DNA of 64,000 nucleotides, taken from assembly GCF_031843945.1 (NCBI RefSeq), contig NZ_JAVTJJ010000002.1:558001-622000 (forward strand), given 5' to 3'. The stretch is from Paracidovorax sp031843945. Lineage in GTDB: Bacteria; Pseudomonadota; Gammaproteobacteria; Burkholderiales; Burkholderiaceae_C. Below are positions 1 to 8,418 of the stretch, in pieces (positions within the stretch are counted from its first letter, which is position 1; the number at the start of each line of letters is the position of its first letter). The position numbers and the translations under genes were made by a program. The notes under the pieces were generated by a model. That model searched no databases. It was not told the DNA's origin and saw nothing but the letters and a program-made list of their open reading frames with translations.

Positions 1-978
1 TTCTTTCTGCACATTCCGGTGCCGCCGCCGCTCATCATGGCCGCCATTCCGCAGCATGAATGGCTGATGCGATCGTTCTTCGCGTACGACTTGGTGGGCT
101 TGCAGAGCGAGGCCGACGTGGCGCACTTCACCCGCTATCTGGACAAGGAAGCCGAGGCGAAGACGGTGGGCGCACAACGCCTGCGCGCCTTCGGGGCCAC
201 GGTGCAGGTGGCGTCGTTTCCCATCGGCATCGATGTGGACGAATTTTCACGGCTGGCGGCTGCGCCCGAGTCGATGGACACCTTCCACGCCATACGCGAC
301 GAGTATTCGCGCCGCCGCCTGTTGCTGGGCATCGACCGGCTGGACTATTCCAAGGGCATTCCGCAGCGCGTGCGCGCCTTCCGCGAGCTGCTGTCGCGCT
401 ACCCCGAAAACCAGCACAGCGCCACGCTGATCATGATCGCCTCGCCTTCGCGCGACACCGTGAATGCGTATGCCGACCTACGCACCGAACTCGAAGGCCT
501 GTGCGGCGCCATCAACGGCGACTTCGGCGACCTGGACTGGATGCCGCTGCGCTACATCCACCGCACCGTCGCCCGCAAGCGCGTGCCTGGCCTGTGCCGC
601 GCGGCCGCCGTCGGGCTGGTAACGCCACTGCGCGACGGCATGAACCTGGTCGCCAAGGAATACGTGGCCGCGCAAGATCCGGAAGACCCCGGCGTTTTGG
701 TGCTGTCGCGCTTTGCCGGTGCGGCAGAGCAGATGAAAGAAGCGCTGCTGGTCAACCCGTACGACACACAGGGCATGGCCGACACCATCCAGACCGCCCT
801 GCAGATGCCGCTCAAGGAACGCCAGCGCCGTCACCAGCTGTTGATGGAGCGCATTCGGGGGCACGACGTGCACTGGTGGCGCAAGACCTATCTGGCCGCG
901 CTGGAAGAATCCGGAGAGCCCGACGACCGCAGCCATCTAGCGACGGGTGGCAGTGCGGTGGCGACCATGGGCGGCTGA
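1..978 (+). CDS. otsA: Trehalose-6-phosphate synthase, C-terminal part (gene starts upstream of the window)
   Basis: The frame is open from base 1 and stops at 978, leaving 325 visible residues of a family 20 glycosyltransferase. Family landmarks appear in order: FFLHIPVP at the left edge, GIDRLDYSKGI, RDGMNLVAKEYVA and VLSRFAGAA, followed by ALLVNPYD. These form the nucleotide-sugar and glucose-6-phosphate sites of OtsA. The enzyme moves glucose from an NDP-glucose donor to glucose-6-phosphate in the cytosol, making trehalose-6-phosphate for osmotic and desiccation protection. The N-terminal third is outside the window, and the phosphatase otsB is not seen here, so it may lie upstream. Identification is firm; only the start is missing. 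Confidence 0.95.
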   Translation, partial: FFLHIPVPPPLIMAAIPQHEWLMRSFFAYDLVGLQSEADVAHFTRYLDKEAEAKTVGAQRLRAFGATVQVASFPIGIDVDEFSRLAAAPESMDTFHAIRDEYSRRRLLLGIDRLDYSKGIPQRVRAFRELLSRYPENQHSATLIMIASPSRDTVNAYADLRTELEGLCGAINGDFGDLDWMPLRYIHRTVARKRVPGLCRAAAVGLVTPLRDGMNLVAKEYVAAQDPEDPGVLVLSRFAGAAEQMKEALLVNPYDTQGMADTIQTALQMPLKERQRRHQLLMERIRGHDVHWWRKTYLAALEESGEPDDRSHLATGGSAVATMGG

Positions 979-1050
979 CTCCCGCTTGTTGCCCACCGGC
1001 CTCAGGCCTGCGATCCATGCGGCCGCGCAGTGCCGGTCGGTGAAGAAAAG

Positions 1051-1124
1051 TCCGTTCGGGCTGAGCCTGTCGAAGACAGGGCAGGCCTATGGGAAAGCCC
1101 TTCGACAGGCTCAGGGCGAACGGA
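1051..1124. repeat. Imperfect inverted repeat between convergent genes
   Basis: Two 25-base arms, 1051-1075 and 1100-1124, pair at 23 of 25 positions around a 24-base loop. The arm core is GAGCCTGTCGAAG. It lies between convergent otsA and the ROK kinase gene, where a hairpin could stop transcription from both sides. I recall this arm as a common intergenic repeat in betaproteobacteria, but cannot check that here. The rest of the 200-base spacer shows nothing else. Confidence 0.75.
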
Positions 1125-1177
1125 TTTAGCTGACTGGCATATGCGCGACCCCCCGGCTCTTTCCTTTCGGGGCGTGC

Positions 1178-2122
1178 CTAGTGCACCAGCGCCAGTGCGG
1201 CGTAGTCACCCACCTTGTCGCCCAGCCCGGCAGGCACCAACCGCACGCCATCAGTCAGCGCGGGCAGGCGACTAGACACTTCCTGCTGCAGAAGCGGCAG
1301 CAACAATTCGCGGTTGTTCCAGAAGACGGCTCCACCCAGGCTGATGCGCTGCAAATCCATCAGCGCCACCAGGTTGTAGAGCATGCGGCCCAGCACGCGG
1401 CAGAGCTCATCGACCACCACCATGGCGGCAGCGTCGCCGCCGGCAGCCGCGCGCATCAGCGTGCCGGCATCGGCCCAGCCGCCTTCGGCAAACCGCCGCT
1501 GCACTGCATTGCCGGCCACCAGCGCTTCCACGTCGCCGAAGTTGCCGCAGCCGCACAGCAGGCCCAGCGGGTCGTCCGATGCGAAGGTATGCCCCGCGTG
1601 GCCGGCGTTGCCGTTCTTGCCGCGCAGCACCCGGCCATCCACGCACAGGCCCGCACCCACGCCGGTGCTCCAGGTGACGAACGCGCAATGGTCCAGCCCT
1701 TGCAGTGCGCCCCAGATGCGCTCGGCCTCCAGCGCCGCCACCGCGTCGTTTTCCACTCGCAGCTGCTTGAAGCGCTCGCGCAAGGGAGCCTCCAGCGGCA
1801 CTGAAATCCAGTCGTTGCCCAGGCCCCGCGCGGGGCCAGCCATGCCGCCGCAGATGTTGGGGTTGCTCACTTCCACCAAGCCATCGACGAACAGAAATGG
1901 CCCGCATGACGAAACACCGGCCTGTGTGACGCTGGCCGGGTCGATGCGCTGCTCCGCACACACCTCGTCCACCAGCCGCAGAATCTGCCGCGCCAGCGCG
2001 CCGCGGTCGCCCGTGGTGGCCGTGGGCTCTGCCCTGCGCCCCACCGGCGCAGCGCCCGTGCCGTCCGCCAGGCTCACCGCCACCTTGGTGCCGCCGATGT
2101 CAATGCATGCCTTCATCGTCAT
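1178..2122 (-). CDS. ROK-family sugar kinase (glucokinase / N-acetylhexosamine kinase type)
   Basis: About 314 residues. The N-terminal phosphate-binding motif DIGGTKVAVSL, a VENDAVAALEAE block with the catalytic-base Asp, and a GHAGH/CGCGNFGDVE segment place it in the ROK family, which phosphorylates hexoses or N-acetylhexosamines with ATP in the cytosol. The usual ROK zinc motif is CGCGxxGCxE; here the third cysteine position is Asp, so zinc binding is probably altered. I chose the start at 2122 (MTMKACIDIGG) because the family begins just before DIGGT; ATG at 2116 is equally possible, and upstream codons look non-native. No sugar transporter lies next to it, so the substrate is unknown. 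Confidence 0.82.
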   Translation of the reverse strand: MTMKACIDIGGTKVAVSLADGTGAAPVGRRAEPTATTGDRGALARQILRLVDEVCAEQRIDPASVTQAGVSSCGPFLFVDGLVEVSNPNICGGMAGPARGLGNDWISVPLEAPLRERFKQLRVENDAVAALEAERIWGALQGLDHCAFVTWSTGVGAGLCVDGRVLRGKNGNAGHAGHTFASDDPLGLLCGCGNFGDVEALVAGNAVQRRFAEGGWADAGTLMRAAAGGDAAAMVVVDELCRVLGRMLYNLVALMDLQRISLGGAVFWNNRELLLPLLQQEVSSRLPALTDGVRLVPAGLGDKVGDYAALALVH

Positions 2123-2197
2123 CTTGTTGAATCCCGTGTCTCTCGCCGTAGGCACTGCAGCGCAGTGCGACAGGGGCGCGCCGGTTTCAGGCTCTCG

Positions 2198-2392
2198 TCA
2201 CACCCACTTCGCGATCAGGCTTGCAATGAAGCTGAGCAGCAGGGTGGAAGCCAGCGGCACGTCCCACTCACGCCCACCCAGACGGAACCGAAGGTCCCCT
2301 GGCAGGCGCCCGAACCCGATGCGTCGCAACAGCGGCGTGAGCCAGCTGATGAACATGAGGGCCAGGAAGACGACGATAAACCAGCGGAGCAT
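2198..2392 (-). CDS. DUF2905 small membrane protein
   Basis: A 64-residue protein made of an N-terminal hydrophobic helix (about residues 3-18), a central LLRRIGFGRLPGDLRFRLGG segment and a second hydrophobic helix near the C-terminus (about 47-62). This hairpin layout with the GRLPGD motif and a length near 65 is typical of the DUF2905 family, whose function is unknown. It probably sits in the inner membrane with both helices spanning. It lies between the ROK kinase and the RTX gene, all on the minus strand but not tightly packed. No regulatory site was seen. Confidence 0.88.
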   Translation of the reverse strand: MLRWFIVVFLALMFISWLTPLLRRIGFGRLPGDLRFRLGGREWDVPLASTLLLSFIASLIAKWV

Positions 2393-2519
2393 GCAGGCAG
2401 TGTAGGCCGGCCGCGTGTCTGGTCGATGAGGTGATCAGGAGGACGCTTGCGCAAGTTGTTGACGGCGCGCGAGTGAATCCTTCGATCATCGATCTGTTTC
2501 ACCCACGCGCCAAAACGAC

Positions 2520-5500
2520 TTATGACCAGTTGGTAGCAATCACGTTCGACAGCTCGTTCCGGTACTCGGGGGTCAAAGTCGTCTGACCCGCAGGCAGTGG
2601 CGCAAACGACGCCATGGCGGAAACCAGGGCCTCCACCTGCGTGCTGGCCAGCGTTCTTCCGTCGGAGGTCCTGAACTGCTCCAGCTGATACTCCGCGCCG
2701 TCATACCAGTTGGTGATGGTGCTGGCATCGGAGGTACCGATGATGCTGACCTCCAGTGAAGCACCCACGCGGCGGAACCACAATTGATCTGCCGATATTT
2801 CTGAGCCGAACGAGAGCGCATCGGAGCCTGCTGCATCGCTGTGATCAAAAATGGTGTCCTGTCCGTCGCCACGCCCGAACAGATAGGTGTCGTCACCGTC
2901 ACCGCCGTACAGGTCGTCGCGGCCCTCGCCGCCTTTCAGCGTGTCATTGCCCGCTCCACCGAAGAGCCGGTCATCACCCTGGCCGCCTGACAGTTGGTCG
3001 CTGCCCGCACGTCCATAGAGATGGTCATTGCCAGTCAGGCCACTCAGGGTGTCATCAGCGCTGGAACCCTCTAGATTGACGTTGCCTTCGGTGCCAATTC
3101 GGCTAATGGTCGCAATCGTGTTGACATCCCAGGCAGTCCCATCTTCAAACACCACCTGCTGGATCGGGTTGTACGCATTGCCCGGATTGTTCTCGTTGAA
3201 GAAGTAGGTCACGCTCACCTGGTCTTGCGTGCCCGCAATGGCCAGGATCAGTGTGTCGCCCGAGCGCCGAACGCTCACATCTGCTGCACTCACCCCCGGC
3301 TTGAAGCGCAGCACGTTGTGCTTGCCCGCCTCCGACCCATGGTCGTAGCCGATGGTGTCCTGACCATCACCCCGCCCGAACAGGTAGGTATCGTTGCCCT
3401 CGCCACCAGAGAAGTAGTCGTTGCCAGCGCCGCCTTCCAACGTGTCTTCGCCGGCCTCGCCAGCCAAGGTGTCGTTGCCCTCACCCCCTGCGATCTGGTC
3501 GTTGCCTGCGCCACCATACAGAGTGTCTGCCCCCTCACCGCCAATGAGTTGGTCGTTGCCTTCGTTACCTTGGAGCTGGTCATCTCCCTCCCCACCATTG
3601 AGGGTGTCGTTGCCCAATCGGCCATACAAATAGTCGTTCCCTGCAAGGCCTTCCAGGCTGTCGTCACCGTCGGTTCCCGTGAGGTTGTCGTTGTCCTGGG
3701 TGCCGATTCGGGTCAGCGCCGCCAGCGCTTCACCATCCCAGGTCGTGCCATCCTCGAACACCACCTGCTGGATCGGGTTGTACGCATTGCCCGGATTGTT
3801 CTCGTTGAAGAAGTAGGTCACGCTCACCTGGTCTTGCGTGCCCGCAATGGCCAGGATCAGTGTGTCGCCCGAGCGCCGAACGCTCACATCTGCTGCACTC
3901 ACCCCCGGCTTGAAGCGCAGCACGTTGTGCTTGCCCGCCTCCGACCCATGGTCGTAGCCGATGGTGTCCTGACCATCACCCCGCCCGAACAGGTAGGTAT
4001 CGTTGCCCTCGCCACCAGAGAAGTAGTCGTTGCCAGCGCCGCCTTCCAACGTGTCTTCGCCGGCCTCGCCAGCCAAGGTGTCGTTGCCCTCACCCCCTGC
4101 GATCTGGTCGTTGCCTGCGCCACCATACAGAGTGTCTGCCCCCTCACCGCCAATGAGTTGGTCGTTGCCTTCGTTACCTTGGAGCTGGTCATCTCCCTCC
4201 CCACCATTGAGGATGTCATTGCCCGCACCGCCGCTGAAACTGTTGTTCGAGGCATCACCCAGATAAATATCACCACTGGACGACCCAGCAGTTGCTGAGT
4301 CCGTGTAGACATGCAAGGCCGCCAAGTCGGCGCGAAGCGCCGATGTGGCGGGCATTGCCTCGACCCATTGCGCAAGAGTTTCCAAGCCGTCGTAGCCGAC
4401 CGCCGCCAGCGTTGCGCCTTGGTAGCGATTGAGTTCCACCAAATCAATCAATGCTGTGCGCTCATTCGCTGCTCTGGCCGTAGCCATAAGAGCCGCCAGC
4501 CCGCTGGTGTCGAACTGAACGCCGTTCTCGTCAATCGTCAGCACCACACTGTCCAGATACGGTTTGAGCCGGGTTTGCACCACCAATGCACCGTAAACAC
4601 TTTCAACCAACTGGTCGTAGCTCTGGTTCAACAGATCGATTTGGGCGCTGGAGAGGTTAGCCGTCAGCCTCGTGACGGTGGATGACGCACCTCCACTTCC
4701 GCCCCCACCGCCTGCACCGGCACCAAGCCCCGCGCCGGTATTGGCCCCTGAGCGATCCCATTCGATGAACTTGGTGCCATTGAATACTTCTAGAACGTTC
4801 AAGCGGCGCAGCACTTGCTCACCTGCGCTAGTCAGCCGTGTGGTGCTGGTTCCCCAGTCTGTAACTACAGATTCGGTCAGCCCAAGGGGCGTGATGCTCA
4901 ACTCAGCACTTGCAAATGCAGACGGAACATAGTCGGCAGTCACCCACCGACCGTTGGCGCCTTCCACCATGCTGTAGCTGCCAACACTGTTGACCAGCTT
5001 TCCTGATGTTCTCGCCCAATCCGTCAACAGCGTGTCGATCAGCGCCATCTGCGCATCACGCGTGTTGGCGCTGGCAAACTGCCCCAAGGAACTTTGCAAA
5101 ACCTGCGCTGCCTCGCCACCGAGACTCATGGCCTCGCGCAGGTCGCGCACCAAGCCGCTGCCGCCCATTTGCGGCAAAGCGCCCGCCTCTGCGGTCACCA
5201 CCGGGTCATCAGGAAACTCGCGGTAGAAGTTGTTGCTGGCCAGCAGCAGGCTGCCGGACACCTCGGCCACGCCACTGGCGCCGGTGCTGCCGTCGATGCG
5301 CGTGAAATTGCCGCTCCACGGCTGCGTGTTGCCGTTGCCCAGGTCCAAATTGCTTGCAGCGCCCACCACACCGATGCTGGCAATGCCTGAATCTGACAGG
5401 GTGCGCAGTTCGCTGGCTTGGCTAATGCCGTCCTGGTTGGCGTCTCTCCAGATGCGCAGCTGTGAATACGCGGCGTCGTTGGCGTTGATGACGCCATCGC

Positions 5501-6407
5501 CATTGCTGTCTTGCCCCGCCAGGGCTTCGTAGCCGTTGGCATAGGTTTGCGGCCGGCCATCACTACCCACGTCCGGCTTCAGGGTCTGGTCGCCAAAGAG
5601 TTCGCGGCCCGAATCGATGAGGCCGTTGCCATTGCGGTCCAGCACCACGATGCCGTCGTCTCCGCTGATCCAGCCCGTGGCGTTCCGAGTGCCGTCGCCG
5701 TCGTGGTCGAAGAGGATGGGGCGGGAAGAGTTGATGCCTATGGCTTCTATGCCGTCGCCGTCGAGGTCTAGGACTAGAGGGTCGCGGGGGGCAACCCAGC
5801 TGCGGGCAGCCGAATAACTACTGTTGGTAGTTTCGGAAATTCCACCCGGTATTCTCCAAAAATCGAAATCCGAAACTCCATCCGGATAATAGTTTACAGA
5901 TAGTTCTGAAATTCTTTGATCGACTAGCAAATCCCTCATGGTTGTGGGATTGATCACACCAAACAATGTGAGCCCAGAAGATAAGACAGATAAACCAATA
6001 GCGAGAGCCACACCGGCTGGCCCAGATATACTTATCGTAGCTAGTGCTGCCGCTAGAGCCGCCGCATCCCCCAACAGAGCAAACGCGGTACCCTTAGTGA
6101 CTCCATCGCCATTGAATTCTTCATTAGCTTTTGCAAGATTGGCTGCCAAACTGGAAACGTTGAGCAAGTTGCCCACGACGGGAACCGATCTTCCAACACC
6201 TTCTATCAATGCAAGTGCAGCTTTTGACGCATTAATTATTGCGGCGATCGCATCAGGAGTACTAGAGGCATTTTTTATGCCCGAGACTGCGGCAACGACG
6301 TCAACAGGCGCCAAATTTAGGTTGCTTATAGCTACAACAGCTCTTTCGGCTTCTCTTGCTCTGTCTGCAGAGGTGCCACTGGTGGAAATCACACTACGAA
6401 TGCTCAT
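2520..6407 (-). CDS. Large RTX calcium-binding protein, probable type I secretion substrate
   Basis: 1295 residues with no N-terminal signal peptide. Residues 1-200 are helical and small-residue rich. About residues 209-272 hold Asp-rich calcium motifs (DLDGDG, DHDGDG, DRNGNG) followed by GRELFGD, a layout common in RTX proteins. Three blocks of GGxGxDxLxG nonapeptides lie near 716-817, 906-1021 and 1116-1182, each ending in FGRGDGQDTI. The C-terminal 60 residues, ending NWS, are the likely secretion signal. The start at 6407 is supported by AAGGA about ten bases upstream. HlyD-like and HlyB-like genes lie directly upstream on the same strand. The activity of the N-terminal half is not recognisable, so toxin, adhesin or hydrolase remain open. 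Confidence 0.85.
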   Translation of the reverse strand: MSIRSVISTSGTSADRAREAERAVVAISNLNLAPVDVVAAVSGIKNASSTPDAIAAIINASKAALALIEGVGRSVPVVGNLLNVSSLAANLAKANEEFNGDGVTKGTAFALLGDAAALAAALATISISGPAGVALAIGLSVLSSGLTLFGVINPTTMRDLLVDQRISELSVNYYPDGVSDFDFWRIPGGISETTNSSYSAARSWVAPRDPLVLDLDGDGIEAIGINSSRPILFDHDGDGTRNATGWISGDDGIVVLDRNGNGLIDSGRELFGDQTLKPDVGSDGRPQTYANGYEALAGQDSNGDGVINANDAAYSQLRIWRDANQDGISQASELRTLSDSGIASIGVVGAASNLDLGNGNTQPWSGNFTRIDGSTGASGVAEVSGSLLLASNNFYREFPDDPVVTAEAGALPQMGGSGLVRDLREAMSLGGEAAQVLQSSLGQFASANTRDAQMALIDTLLTDWARTSGKLVNSVGSYSMVEGANGRWVTADYVPSAFASAELSITPLGLTESVVTDWGTSTTRLTSAGEQVLRRLNVLEVFNGTKFIEWDRSGANTGAGLGAGAGGGGGSGGASSTVTRLTANLSSAQIDLLNQSYDQLVESVYGALVVQTRLKPYLDSVVLTIDENGVQFDTSGLAALMATARAANERTALIDLVELNRYQGATLAAVGYDGLETLAQWVEAMPATSALRADLAALHVYTDSATAGSSSGDIYLGDASNNSFSGGAGNDILNGGEGDDQLQGNEGNDQLIGGEGADTLYGGAGNDQIAGGEGNDTLAGEAGEDTLEGGAGNDYFSGGEGNDTYLFGRGDGQDTIGYDHGSEAGKHNVLRFKPGVSAADVSVRRSGDTLILAIAGTQDQVSVTYFFNENNPGNAYNPIQQVVFEDGTTWDGEALAALTRIGTQDNDNLTGTDGDDSLEGLAGNDYLYGRLGNDTLNGGEGDDQLQGNEGNDQLIGGEGADTLYGGAGNDQIAGGEGNDTLAGEAGEDTLEGGAGNDYFSGGEGNDTYLFGRGDGQDTIGYDHGSEAGKHNVLRFKPGVSAADVSVRRSGDTLILAIAGTQDQVSVTYFFNENNPGNAYNPIQQVVFEDGTAWDVNTIATISRIGTEGNVNLEGSSADDTLSGLTGNDHLYGRAGSDQLSGGQGDDRLFGGAGNDTLKGGEGRDDLYGGDGDDTYLFGRGDGQDTIFDHSDAAGSDALSFGSEISADQLWFRRVGASLEVSIIGTSDASTITNWYDGAEYQLEQFRTSDGRTLASTQVEALVSAMASFAPLPAGQTTLTPEYRNELSNVIATNWS
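3148..3603. repeat. Long direct repeat within the RTX gene, copy 1
   Basis: This 456-base segment appears base for base again at 3757-4212, an offset of 609 bases or exactly 203 codons. It covers an RTX repeat block plus the following FGRGDGQDTI-type beta domain. Identity ends with scattered differences on both sides. Confidence 0.88.
3757..4212. repeat. Long direct repeat within the RTX gene, copy 2
   Basis: Second copy of the 3148-3603 segment with no difference found on reading. The exact match at the DNA level, including silent positions, implies recent duplication or gene conversion, and would be a collapse point for short-read assembly. Confidence 0.88.
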
Positions 6408-6840
6408 TATCTTTCCTTAAAATAGAAAACAACCAGTAAATATTTGCGAAAAGAAAAGATACAGCAAATATATTGAAAATAAAAGTTCGATGCCTAGACT
6501 GAGATATGCTATCAATCTCGATCATTTTTCGATTTCCGACAGTTAATCCAAATATATTACCCTTATCGTCTATTATCGCCACGCCATTCACCCCCCGCAC
6601 TGCCATCCATTTTTTGCTTGCACAAACTACCAACTCGCATTTAGCCATCCCTTGATTATTAACAACCACCGGAAAATCCCTGTTTCCAATTTTTTTTATC
6701 TCGACAATCCCTCGAAATTCTCTCAAATCACCTACGGGCGTCATTTCATAGATATACTTCAAATTGAGCACCACAAACAACAAGGAACCAACAATAAATC
6801 CAATGGGCCAAGATATTTTCGGGGGTCTATAAACTAGCAT
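6394..6840 (-). CDS. Small membrane protein of unknown function, low G+C
   Basis: About 148 residues, not recognised. Two hydrophobic helices flank a soluble domain: one near the N-terminus (WPIGFIVGSLLFVVLNL) and one near the C-terminus (FIFNIFAVSFLFANIYWLF). The roughly 85-residue middle is strand-rich with two cysteines (KCELVVCASKK) and could lie in the periplasm. Its stop overlaps the first 14 bases of the RTX gene, suggesting translational coupling and a role tied to that protein, for instance immunity or maturation; this is inference. The G+C content is far lower than in surrounding genes, pointing to transfer. I chose ATG 6840; a TTG at 6861 in frame is an alternative, and neither has a clear ribosome site. 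Confidence 0.6.
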   Translation of the reverse strand: MLVYRPPKISWPIGFIVGSLLFVVLNLKYIYEMTPVGDLREFRGIVEIKKIGNRDFPVVVNNQGMAKCELVVCASKKWMAVRGVNGVAIIDDKGNIFGLTVGNRKMIEIDSISQSRHRTFIFNIFAVSFLFANIYWLFSILRKDNEHS

Positions 6841-6870
6841 GTAGATTAGATTATTTAGCAAAACAAAACA

Positions 6871-8418
6871 TCATCGCTCTCTCAAACTCTCATTACCAGC
6901 CTTCTGAATCGGGCTCAGCAGGTATTCGATAACTCTCCGCTTTCCAGTTTTAATCTCCGCCGTCAGATTCATCCCCGGCGCCAAACGAATCTGCTTTCCA
7001 TCCACATAGATATAGCTTTGACTCAAGGTAATCAGCGCCGGGAAGATCGCCCCGCGCTTCTCATCAGTCACCGCGTCCTGTGTCACCTTGCCCACCGTGC
7101 CCTTCACAGTCCCGTAGCGCGTGAAGGTGAAGGTCTCCAGCTTGATCGTCACGTCCTGCCCCGGCACCACAAACCCGATGTCCTTGTTCTCCAGCGTGAC
7201 CTCGGCGCTGACGTGGGCGCTGTCGGGCACGATGACCATGAGGGCTTGCGCCTCGGTGACCACGCCGCCTTCGGTGTGGGTGGCCAGTTGCTGCACGGTG
7301 CCGGCGACCGGGGCCTTGAGGGTGGCGAGTTGTTCGCGCTGGGTGGCCTTGTTCCACTCCTGCCCGTTTTGCTGGCGCTTAAGGTCAGCCTGGGCCTGGC
7401 GGTCGCTCAAGGCGCGGCGGGTTTCGGCCAGGTAGGCGTGGCGGGTTTGCTCGGCTTCGCGCAGGGCGGCTTGCGCTTCGTTCAGGCGGGCGTGCTGCGT
7501 GGCCAGGTCGCGCTCCAGCTCGATGCGCTCGCGGGTGCGGTCTTGATTGGCGTGGCCGGACATGAAGCCCTGGTCTGCCAGCGCCTTGAAGTCTTGCTCG
7601 CGCTGGCGGGCGATGGGCACCGTGGCGTCAAGCTTGCCGATCATGGCGCGCACGGTGGCCATTTCGGCCAGGCGGCGTTGGTGCTCTGACGCCAGCCGCG
7701 CTAGCCGGGCGGTGATGTCGCTCCACTCGGCGGCCAGTTGCGCCTGGGCGTCTGCGGTGTCTTCGGTCGTCCATTCCGGCGGCAGGTCTGTCACAGCCAA
7801 ATAGGCCGCCAGCGCTTGTCCTATCTGCGCAGAGCGCTCTGGATTCAATAGCATCTGCTGCAGTGCGCGGCTGCGTATCCATTCCGAATAGGCAGCGCGC
7901 CGGGCCTGTGCAAAGCTGGCTTTGTCTGCGCTGGCTGCGGTGGGGTCCAGTTCCACCAAGGGCTGGCCTGCCTGCACGTGGTCGCCCTCTTTCACCAGAA
8001 TGCGGCGGATGACGCTGTTCTCCAGCGGCTGCACGAGCTTGGTACGGTCGCTGACGATGACACGCCCGGGCGCAACGGCCACGATGTCGATCTTGCCGAA
8101 GATGGACCACAGCAGGGCGATGACGAAGAGCGCCATCAACACGAAGGCGATGCGCCGGGGGGCGGGGTGCACGGGTGTTTCCTGCAGGCTGAGCGCTGCG
8201 GGCAAAAAGGCGTTTTCATCGGCCAGGCGGGCGGGGCCGGCCAGCTCGGCCCGGTGCTGCCAGGCGGCCTGGAACACTGCGCGGTAGCGGGCCAGCAGTT
8301 CGATGGCGGGGTGGCGGGGTGCGGAAGGGTTGACCGTTGCCGCTTTGGCATCGGACTGCGCAGCGGGTACAGCAGCGGCCATAGCGACGGCAGACGTGGA
8401 GATGGACTCTGCTGTCAT
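6871..8418 (-). CDS. HlyD-family membrane fusion protein of a type I secretion system
   Basis: 515 residues. A cytoplasmic N-terminal stretch is followed by one membrane helix near residues 90-110 (FVLMALFVIALLWSIFG), then the lipoyl/barrel half APGRVIVSDRTKLVQPLE, a long coiled-coil hairpin rich in Ala, Glu, Gln and Arg (about 170-360), and the returning beta-barrel (LKAPVAGTVQQL, GQDVTIKLETFTFTRYGTVKG). This is the adaptor that joins the inner-membrane ABC exporter to an outer-membrane TolC-like channel. Its start overlaps the end of the exporter gene by four bases (ATGA). No TolC gene is in the window, so a shared channel elsewhere is presumably used. Confidence 0.93.
   Translation of the reverse strand: MTAESISTSAVAMAAAVPAAQSDAKAATVNPSAPRHPAIELLARYRAVFQAAWQHRAELAGPARLADENAFLPAALSLQETPVHPAPRRIAFVLMALFVIALLWSIFGKIDIVAVAPGRVIVSDRTKLVQPLENSVIRRILVKEGDHVQAGQPLVELDPTAASADKASFAQARRAAYSEWIRSRALQQMLLNPERSAQIGQALAAYLAVTDLPPEWTTEDTADAQAQLAAEWSDITARLARLASEHQRRLAEMATVRAMIGKLDATVPIARQREQDFKALADQGFMSGHANQDRTRERIELERDLATQHARLNEAQAALREAEQTRHAYLAETRRALSDRQAQADLKRQQNGQEWNKATQREQLATLKAPVAGTVQQLATHTEGGVVTEAQALMVIVPDSAHVSAEVTLENKDIGFVVPGQDVTIKLETFTFTRYGTVKGTVGKVTQDAVTDEKRGAIFPALITLSQSYIYVDGKQIRLAPGMNLTAEIKTGKRRVIEYLLSPIQKAGNESLRER

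Noticed and set aside
2900..4260. Regularly spaced short repeats resembling a CRISPR-like array
   Set aside because: The period is nine codons and the repeats read as GGxGxDxLxG on the minus strand inside one long gene; they are RTX calcium-binding repeats.
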